From assembly GCF_020740795.1 (NCBI RefSeq), contig NC_067289.1, forward strand, positions 24,726,608 through 24,790,607: a stretch of DNA of 64,000 nt, given 5' to 3'. Origin of the DNA: Apus apus (lineage: Eukaryota; Chordata; Aves; Apodiformes; Apodidae). This document shows, one piece after another, positions 1 through 6,765 of the stretch (position 1 is the stretch's first letter; each line of letters begins with the position of its first letter). Made by a program: the position numbers and the translations under genes. A model generated the notes under the pieces. That model ran no database searches, was not told the DNA's origin, and saw only the letters and a list, made by a program, of their open reading frames with translations.

Positions 1-460
1 TGGAGTCCCCAACACAAGACGGTTGTGGAGCTGTTGGAGCAAGTCCAGAGGAGGCCACAGAGGCACCTTGGCTCTGGAGAGAGGCTGGGAGAGTTGGGGT
101 GTTCAGCCTGGAGAAGAGAAGGCTGCAGGGAGACCTTGCAGGAAAGCTGGGGAGGGACTTTTGACAGGGGCTTGGAGTGACAGGACCAGGGGGAGAGTTT
201 TCAAACTGGAAGAGGGGAGATTAAGATTGGAGATTAGGAAGAAATTCTTGACTGTGAGGGTGATGAGACCCTGGCACAGGCTGCCCAGGGAAGCTGTGGC
301 TGCCCCATCCCTGGCAGTGTTGAAGGGCAGGTTGGATGGGGCTTGGAGAAACCTGGTCTGGTGGGAAGTGTCCCTGCCCATGGCAGGGGGGTGGAACTAG
401 AGGATCTTGAAGGTTCCTTCCAACCCAGACCAGTCTGTGGTTCTACAGTTTTGTGATTCT
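1..460 (+). repeat. CR1 LINE 3' fragment
   Basis: This stretch carries the typical 3' part of an avian CR1 LINE in + orientation. It runs from a 'gttcagcctggagaagagaa' block, through the 'ccctggcacaggctgcccag' type block, to the terminal 'ccttccaaccca' and 'ttctgt' repeats. It is truncated at the 5' end by the window edge or by normal CR1 truncation. It lies in an intron of the FIIND-death domain gene. The small reading frames inside it are repeat-derived and not genes. Confidence 0.88.
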
Positions 461-900
461 GTATAATGAGACTCCCATACCTAAAAGGTCTGCCAGGTTA
501 GGATATGACGTTTAAGGAGTTATTCTGGCCAGTGTGTTCACTCACAAGCTGCTACAGAAATTAAAATATATGAGAAACCTGTTTGCCTCCAAAATCCACT
601 GTGTTCAGGATTTGTACCTGAACGAGCTTCTTGTCCTGTTGCCCATTCCCCCATCTACTACACGTAGGCAAACACAGTAATTAAAACCTGCATTTTATGG
701 GGGTTGCAAGCTCTTCTATCCAATTTCACCCGTGTGAAAGAAGTTTGTTTGGTGTTGAGTGCACAGCTTTCTGTGCCGTTTGCCCTGTGGAACAGGTCCC
801 AGCCAGAGAAAAGCCTGAGGAGACACGTTAGCAGATTTTGAAATGCTAATTCCTTTTTACTGAGGTGAATAACCTTTCCAATTGTATTTTTGAATTTTAG
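461..900 (+). other. Intron sequence upstream of first visible exon
   Basis: AT-rich, non-repetitive sequence between the CR1 copy and the first recognised exon. It ends in a pyrimidine-rich acceptor ('tttttgaattttag') directly before 901. I see no exon in it. Upstream exons encoding the ZU5 half of the FIIND must lie before the window. Confidence 0.6.
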
Positions 901-1035
901 GATATCTCAAGAGCCGTAAAACATTCAAATAAGAAATTTATTAAAATTGACAAGCCCCCTGTCTGCCAGAAATTACTGCAGAAAGGAAAGAGATATAGAT
1001 TAGTTTGCGAGCCAGAAGCTGAAATAACTCCTGAG
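901..1035 (+). CDS. FIIND-death domain gene, UPA exon
   Basis: 45 codons, phase 0 at both ends. The acceptor is 'gaattttag' and the donor 'gtaagt'. It encodes [20 protein letters not shown] and onwards to ITPE. The spacing of a helix-like start, a KFIKI strand and the KPP motif matches the NLRP1 UPA segment as I remember it. Confidence 0.68.
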
Positions 1036-3160
1036 GTAAGTCCTCTACACAACCTTCACTTTGTGCATCACAGCTTGATTAGGAGCACAGTAGAAAATAG
1101 CTTTTCCTGTATGTTCCTGCACTGGCGTTAAGGGCATTTTTCACACTCATTTGCCATCACTCCAGAAAGGGTTTGCCTCTTAGAGACCTAAACTTTTGGG
1201 GTGGAATCCTGATACTAAAGTCAACAGCAAAACACTGGGGAGATGAGTTGGGCTTGGGTCTGTGCCAAGAGCCACATCCCCCTCTTGAGTCAATGTTTTT
1301 GGGTAAATATTTTCTTCGAACCTGTTTACGTTGTGTAGGAAATTGAATTTGTTGATGGATCTCTCTTGAAACTGAAAAGTTACATTGAAGTTTATTTGGA
1401 GAAGCCTGATGACTTCACCTTGTCTTTGGTTGAGCTGGAGTCTGATGCCACCGTATGGAAAGCAAAACTGAGAGAGAGTGAGTCAGTCACCTTCCCTGAC
1501 CTCCCTGCTGGAAAGGGGTAGGAGTTGGGCTATAACTCAGCCCTTAGATATCCTGAAAAATGGGGAGGTTTGGAGCTGGAAGAGCTGAAACACCAGGAGA
1601 AGAGCTCTGGGAGGTCATGTGGTGGATGTTGCAGATGGGTGTGTGGGAGGATGCTTCACTTCTAGTTACTATATATATTTATTATATATAAAATAAAACA
1701 TATATACTATATAATATAAAACATGTATGCTACATTATATTTATTATAATATTATATATGGTGGGCTGCAGCACGTTGGATAAAAAGGGAAAAATCATCT
1801 CATTGTATAAAATCTGAGCTCAGCTGCCCACACCCACCCAGCAGCTTGGTTTTGTGGCTGTTGGGCACAGCCATGGGAATTCCTTCCTCACCTTCTGTTG
1901 CCTCTGAAAACTCTTTCCCAGGTGACTGGATTCATTACGATCAGAACAAAAACAAGCAGAAAACGAGCACAGTCAGTAAGTTAATTTGAAGATAAGGTGG
2001 GGTGGCTGGTTTTTGGTGCTCCTTGCTTGCTGTGGTAGCTCCAGTGATGTTCAAGAAGGACCCTCATCTCTTGCTTGCTTCTTAGGTGTCAAAAAACGGA
2101 AACCAACCTCCAGTATTTTGGAAGAAGATGTGCTCTGCAGCAAAAAACAGAAGACTGGCAACACTGCAGGTAGAGCATTTCTGTGTCATTTGAAATTATA
2201 GGTTTGGGTTATTTTGGTTTTGTTTTTTTTATCCTGTTAATTGAACCTGAGGGGTTTTTTTTGGGTAAAGAATTCCACGACTGAGCACCTGCTTTTGTAG
2301 GTGCAGGATTGGTACTTAGGTTTGTGTGCTGAAGTGCACTGTTTGTCATTCCCTGGGTGAGCAAAGGGGGAAAAACAGCTGGGAAACTTGCTTTATAAGG
2401 GTCAGCTCAGATGGTATGGAGGTATAGGTTGGATATTAGGAAGCACTTCCTCAGGGAAAGGATGATCAGGCACTGGAATGGACCGCCCAGGGAAGTGGTG
2501 GAGTCACCATCCCTGGATGTGTTCAAGGAGAGGCTGGATGTGGCACTTAGTGCCATGGTCTGGAGATGTGGTGGTGTTGGTCATAGGCTGGGCTTGATGA
2601 TCTCAGAGGTCTTTTCCAGCCTCAATGATTCTGTGATTTAGTCACAATTTTGATGAGAAGAGTGATGTTAAATCTGACTTTTGTTCTGTGTCTTTTCAGA
2701 CGGAATTGAAACAAAGAGCTTGACTGACCAGCAGCTGATGGTGGTCGCCAAGCTGTTTGGTAGGCAGTGGAGAGAAATTGCCATTGAGTGTCTTCAGATG
2801 GAAATGAAAGACATTGAGCAGATCCAGGCAATGGAGGAAGAGGTCAACATGCAAAAATTTCGGGTGTTAAGCAAGTGGAGGGACCGAGAGCAGAGCAAGG
2901 GCACAGCAGCAGCTCTGCACAACAGTCTCCAGCAAAAAGCACCCTATGAGATACTGCAGGTCCTGAAAGGTATCACCTTCCCCTGGCATTTAGTTGATTA
3001 CATCACTGCTTCTCAGATGTATTTTAAGACTTTGCATCAGAGAGTTTACCAGGTCCCTGGGACACGTTTTACTGCGTCAGTCAAAATTGTCTCCCTTCTG
3101 GTATTAGCAGTGACTTTCTTCCTGTGGCATTTTTATACTTCCCTTCAGAAACTGATGTAA
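901..3160 (+). CDS. FIIND (UPA)-death domain protein, 3' part, multi-exon
   Basis: Five exons join in frame (phases 0,1,1,1,1). Seen: about 110 residues with the pattern of the C-terminal half of a UPA domain, including a K-x-x-KPP motif ([10 protein letters not shown]), a predicted strand-rich stretch ending [18 protein letters not shown], and a VWKAKL motif. A short basic linker follows (KKRK, KKQK), then a death-domain-like segment with the pattern W-R-E-I-A / I-x-x-I / L-x-x-W-x-x-R. Known: UPA follows ZU5 in NLRP1, CARD8 (together called FIIND), PIDD1, UNC5 and ankyrins. From memory, this UPA resembles that of NLRP1 most closely. Inferred: a cytosolic sensor or adaptor that signals by death-domain assembly. 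PIDD1 also has UPA plus death domain, so a PIDD1-like label in databases would not surprise me. The ZU5 part and any autoproteolysis site lie outside the window. Two alternative 3' ends are possible: a tail anchor, or splicing to 3862. Confidence 0.62.
1339..1477 (+). CDS. FIIND-death domain gene, second UPA exon
   Basis: 46 codons plus one base. The acceptor is 'cgttgtgtag' and the donor 'gtgagt'. It encodes [20 protein letters not shown] through VWKAKLRE. The 'E-x-x-VWKAKL' ending parallels the 'TLVWEALV' segment at the end of the NLRP1 UPA, which supports the family call. Confidence 0.68.
1668..1759. repeat. AT-rich (TATA)n low-complexity tract
   Basis: About 90 bases of alternating A and T with short TTATA units, lying in the intron between the second and third UPA-side exons. 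It is simple sequence only. Confidence 0.85.
1922..1975 (+). CDS. FIIND-death domain gene, small exon
   Basis: 54 bases, phase 1 at both ends. The acceptor is 'ctctttcccag' and the donor 'gtaagt'. It completes the serine split from the previous exon and then encodes [17 protein letters not shown], the end of the UPA-like region and the start of a polar linker. Confidence 0.6.
2086..2169 (+). CDS. FIIND-death domain gene, basic linker exon
   Basis: 84 bases, phase 1 at both ends. The acceptor is 'gcttcttag' and the donor 'gtagag'. It encodes [20 protein letters not shown] and then QKTGNTA. The KKRK and KKQK clusters flank an acidic patch and could act as a bipartite nuclear localisation signal. 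That is inference; it may only be a flexible linker between the UPA and the death domain. Confidence 0.6.
2400..2640 (+). repeat. CR1 LINE 3' fragment in intron
   Basis: CR1 3' end in + orientation, with 'ggttggatattaggaagcac', the 'gcccagggaagtggtggagt' block and a terminal 'ttccagcctcaatgattctg'. It sits between the linker exon and the death-domain exon. Confidence 0.88.
2700..3160 (+). CDS. Death-domain exon, possibly with C-terminal transmembrane tail
   Basis: The acceptor is 'gtgtcttttcag'. The death-domain-like segment runs from about 2720 to 2969: [20 protein letters not shown], then a helix with [10 protein letters not shown], then [12 protein letters not shown] and a last helix ending EILQVLK. 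A GT at 2970 (aag|gtatca) could be a donor. If it is not used, the frame stays open for 63 more codons to TAA at 3158-3160. That extension contains a strongly hydrophobic run at 3086-3136 ([17 protein letters not shown]), followed by only seven residues, the layout of a tail anchor. The death domain call rests on the helix pattern and the tryptophan positions. A CARD is less likely because CARDs lack this W-x-x-I-A signature. Confidence 0.62.
3086..3136 (+). other. Predicted tail-anchor transmembrane segment in read-through end
   Basis: Seventeen residues without charge ([17 protein letters not shown]), preceded by a lysine and followed by TSLQKLM and stop. This is typical of a C-terminal membrane anchor. 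It exists only if the exon is not spliced at 2969/2970. Confidence 0.4.
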
Positions 3161-3861
3161 AATGAACAACTTTTTGGCACTGGATGTTGGGAGTACTTTC
3201 AGCACGACCCAGCCCTCAAGGCTGGGCCCATCAGTGTTCAAGCCCCAAACCAACCCTTGCTTTTCTCAGGAGCTCCAAGGAAGAGCTCATAGACTCAGAG
3301 AACCCCAGGCTGGGTGGACCTCAGGGATCATCTGGTCCAACCTTCCTTGGCCAAAGCACAGGCTAGACAAGAAGGCCCTGCACCCTGTTCAGCTGAATCC
3401 AGATGTTTGGGTCTTTTCTATCTTTCAGGAAGGGTCAATTACCACCCTCCCCCCCAGGGATGACTTAGTGGGCTGGGGTCCTGCAGGGCTGTGTGTGGGG
3501 ATAGATTTACTGCCCGTGGAGCTGATTTCTGGGGCACTCCTTATTTTCAGTTCACCTTGTGCAAACCAAAGTTGCTGAGCGGGCTGAAAACTCAGCCGAC
3601 CAAGGGGAAACTTTCTCAAAAACACAATATATATATTCTTTTCTTTTTTGAAATGGGCAAAACTTGGTTCTTTCTTCATGCTCCCTAAAGGCAACCTGGG
3701 GTGCAGTGGTGGAAAGCTGCTCCTGCCCTCTGCCCCTCACAGACCTTTCCATGCTGCTGCCTCATAGGCTTTTAGTACATGAATTAGTCAACCTGACTAT
3801 TTTGCAACAAGCTGCAGGGATCAGCTAATCTGTGTGTGTTTGTGCATGTTTGTCTCCTCAG
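3161..3861 (+). other. 3' UTR or last intron of FIIND-death domain gene
   Basis: No coding exon recognised. It holds a weak CR1 remnant and ends in a strong acceptor (pyrimidine tract, then 'tttgtctcctcag') at 3861. It is a 3' UTR if the tail-anchored form is made, and an intron if 2969 is spliced to 3862. Confidence 0.45.
3270..3420 (-). repeat. Degenerate CR1 fragment
   Basis: 'gactcagagaaccccaggct' followed by 'gatcatctggtccaacc' and 'ccaaagcacaggctagac' resembles the reverse-orientation CR1 3' end, with substantial decay. Confidence 0.55.
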
Positions 3862-4044
3862 GTTTCTCGGCTCGGAGCTGAGCTGGTGAAGCCGCAGCTA
3901 GGAGAGGAGCACAGTGGGAGCTTCCCTGGAATCCTGCTGGGATTTGGGAAGGCAGATGCGAGGCATCGTGTCTCAGCAGAAGGTTTCAGCAGGATCTTCA
4001 CAAGAAATGTGAAAGAAATTTTGTGTGGATATAAGCACACGTAA
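3862..4044 (+). other. Possible terminal exon (alternative 3' end)
   Basis: It follows a good acceptor. Joined to the phase-1 donor at 2969, it would add only G-F-S-A-R-S and a stop, ending the protein just after the death domain. In another frame it is open for about 60 codons to TAA at 4042-4044, but no upstream exon supplies that phase. Treat as candidate 3' UTR with a short coding tip. Confidence 0.3.
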
Positions 4045-4440
4045 GACTTTCATCCTCAGGTGGCGGATCCCAGCGCCGCAGCTGGGAATGCCGAGCTTCC
4101 CAGACAGGGAATGCCAACACTGCCTCTGGCTTTGTCTCATTTGAGCCAATCCTAAAAGACATGGACACTGGGAGAAACCACTTTACCTTGTTCAGGTAGA
4201 TGATTGATATCTGGGAACATTTTTATTGACATCAGGGAAAGACAGGGAGGAAAGTGAAGCAGAAACTTTAGTCCCCCCCAAAATACTGAGCTGCAAAAAT
4301 CATGAGGTACGTCGGATTTCTCAAGGATGCCCAAGATCAGGGAAGAGTAATCCTAAACTTGCAGATAAATTCCTTGATGTAATCACTGTATATATACATA
4401 ATTACTGTATATACTCCTGTACATTCAGTCCTTGTTAAGC

Positions 4441-6245
4441 TGTGGTTCTGTTTGCTAAAAACCTTGAAGACTGGTTTTGTGGGAGCACCACTATTAACTC
4501 CAGGCAGCTTTGAATTGTCCCTGGGAATTCCTTCTCCACTCTTTTCTGGATAGTCTGTCTCAATTTTTACGAGATAATTTTTTTTTTTTTACGTTGTGTA
4601 TTTTTTTTTTTTGTATGATACATTTTCTATACTTTTTTAAAACAGTTTTTTTTCCACTTGATCCATTTTAACTGGAATAGAATTAGGTGCTGAAATGAAA
4701 GTGGGAGACGCCAAGAATCTCTGCGAAGGTTGTGACTTTGTTGGCAACACACAAAGGGTTGGACTCAAGGAAGTAAGGGATTCCTTGGAGCATCTTCCTC
4801 TCTGTATGTTTATGAAAGGAAAAGCATACTTTTAAAAAATAAGGATTAAAAAGGAAAAATTTACAGTACTTGCATATGGGGTTTGAATATTTTTTTCGTT
4901 TTGGCTGCTGTGGATGAATTGTTGCAAGGTTGTGTGTTGTGGGCCATCTTTCCAACCCTTGGTGCTCCATTGCTACGTACACCCGAGGGGATGGCTGAAG
5001 GAAAGGGCTGTGTTGGTGCTCTGGACCTCCTGGGTTCTTCTCCCAGAGGGGCTTTTAGGAGAAAAAAAGGCTGTGGGAGGCAGGGAGGCTGGGGTGGGGA
5101 TCTCCATCCCCCAGCAGAGCTGCCCTGGCCACTTCTCTCTGGGACAAGTGGGGAGAAATTGCCACTGGGGGAACCCTTAAGATACCAGTAAAACCCAAAA
5201 CTCTGGTAGGACCCTCCTGTCAGAAGCAGAAATGGGTGAATCTAAGATGGAAAGAAGATGCTTTGTTGTAATAATAAAGGTAACTGGAGATAACCTATGG
5301 TCGAAGGGGATGATGAGGTCTTCAACCTTCAGGTTCTTTAAATCAAAATCAAGAAGCTTTAAAAAAAAGTATAGCATTTCTGTGGTCTTCAGTTTGGCTT
5401 TGCCCAGTTCTGGCAGCCGGAAGGAAGTAAAACATTGCAGCTGCACACAGACATTGTGCAGGGGGTTGCTCTTACCTCAGAACTTGGTCTGTGTTGTGGG
5501 TGGGCTGTGGGAGCAAGGCCCATGGCTTTGGTGCCACCAGAAGCCTCTGGGAATGTGTAGGATTGTGTTGTAAGGGCTGGTGTGTGCAGGTAACACCAGC
5601 TCCTGGGGACAAGAGGAGAGGATGAGCTGTTCCCTGAGTGGTAGAGCTGGGGGTCCCACCAGGCCCTGGACATCCAAGGAGGCTCCTCAGGGGTCCCCAG
5701 AGCTGGGAGGGCAGAGCTTGGAGAAGGCAAGCAAGGGGAGAGAGCTGAAGAAGGTGTTGACATGGTGATGAGGGCAGCAGAGGCAGCATGGGGCTGGGTG
5801 GGACTGGGCCAAGGTCCCTGCTGGGGTGAGGACAGAGCTGCCCTGGAGGGGATGGACACCTTCCTCTGGGCTGGTTTGTGTCCTGCAGGCAGGAACCGGG
5901 AAGATAATCCTCTCCTCCCAGCATCCTTCCTGGCCTCCAAAGCTGTGCAAAAAATCCATCTGGCTGGAACAATTTCACCATTGATTTTGGAGGGGCTGGG
6001 ATTTCACCCTGGAAACTATGTAACCAGCTGGAAAGTGACTGGAAATGAGGATGGAAGCGAGGGGGTTGCTTTGAGAGAAAAATCCTCAAGAAACCCTTCT
6101 GATGTAAGTAACGAGATGGAAGCAGGAGTTTGAAAGAGGATACCAGTGCTGAGTGTTCTGCTGGTACACCCTCACGTGCCAGCAATATTCCAAGTATTTT
6201 GGAATGGTTAATGTCATATCTCAAGGGAGGAAGGAAAAAAAAAGT
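4441..6245. other. Intergenic region between convergent genes
   Basis: Region between the 3' end of the + strand FIIND-death domain gene and the polyadenylation signal of IL12A on the - strand. It has T-rich tracts around 4570-4660 and a + strand AATAAA at 5273-5278 that could end a long 3' UTR. No gene is supported. The overlapping long reading frames on the - strand at 5389-6386 have no recognisable domain. Confidence 0.5.
5273..5278 (+). terminator. Candidate polyadenylation signal (+ strand)
   Basis: AATAAA on the + strand, about 2.1 kb after the last candidate stop codon at 3160. It could serve the FIIND-death domain gene. No closer canonical signal was noticed. Confidence 0.25.
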
Positions 6246-6272
6246 CACCACGTTTGTAAGGCAACCTCTAAT

Positions 6273-6278
6273 TTTATT
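6273..6278 (-). terminator. IL12A: IL12A polyadenylation signal
   Basis: The - strand reads AATAAA here, about 320 bases after the IL12A stop codon and just past the AU-rich elements, giving a compact 3' UTR ending near 6250. Confidence 0.6.
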
Positions 6279-6280
6279 AG

Positions 6281-6371
6281 GCAATAAATAGAATAAATAA
6301 GGAATGTAACGATAAATAAGTTGCTTATTCCAGATAGGTTTCAGTTTCTGAAAATTACAGCTGAATAAATA
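6281..6371 (-). promoter_or_regulatory. IL12A: AU-rich element cluster in IL12A 3' UTR
   Basis: The - strand carries ATTTA in four places (within 6284-6289, 6292-6300, 6310-6318 and 6363-6371), including a full TTATTTATT nonamer at 6292-6300. Clusters of this kind bind TTP/HuR-type proteins and set short half-lives for cytokine mRNAs. The function here is inferred from the motif. Confidence 0.6.
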
Positions 6372-6594
6372 GAACAGGTAAGACAACAGGTGGGGGTTTG
6401 GTGGTGTGAGGATGTTTTGGGACTGAGATGTAGCTCATTTTCCAGAAACTGAGAAGTTAAAAGGCACTGGTGACAGCTAAAAACTTAGAGGCAACTCTGT
6501 GAAATATTCTCTGCTGAAACCACCTGGTGAGGTACGGACTGGATTCCTTCTGGTTTGCTTCTCCCTCGGGATGTCTGGAGGTGGGACTGGGTGC

Positions 6595-6765
6595 TCAGAA
6601 GGAGCTCTCCTGGGAGCTGAAGAAGCTCATCAGGCGGGTGATGGTGAGGGCGCGGGTGCGGAAGGTGTGGAGGATGCTGCAGAGCCTCAGCTGCTCCCCA
6701 ATGGGCAAGGGGAGACCCCTGCCCACCTCGGGCTGCTCCCCACTCCTGCCGCTGCCCTGCAGGGC
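6595..6765 (-). CDS. IL12A: IL12A exon 5 (C-terminal helix, stop)
   Basis: 57 codons including TGA. The acceptor is 'cctctccccag'. It encodes ALQGSGRSGEQPEV, a proline- and glycine-rich loop, then the last helix RLCSILHTFRTRALTITRLM and the tail SFFSSQESSF. The cysteine before SILH matches the conserved helix D cysteine of p35. Confidence 0.93.
   Translation of the reverse strand, partial: ALQGSGRSGEQPEVGRGLPLPIGEQLRLCSILHTFRTRALTITRLMSFFSSQESSF

Larger units (their letters stand above)
6250..6594 (-). other. IL12A: IL12A 3' UTR
   Basis: Follows the stop codon directly on the - strand and is AU-rich towards its end. It contains several ATTTA pentamers and the AATAAA signal. Confidence 0.65.

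Noticed and set aside
3832-4044. 70-codon + strand frame as a separate small gene
   Set aside because: The frame continues from the acceptor region, but no exon joins it in phase. More likely 3' UTR or a terminal exon read in another frame.
5472-6386. 304-codon - strand open frame downstream of IL12A
   Set aside because: It overlaps the IL12A 3' UTR and polyadenylation signal and has low-complexity Ser/Pro/Leu composition with no domain. Probably chance.
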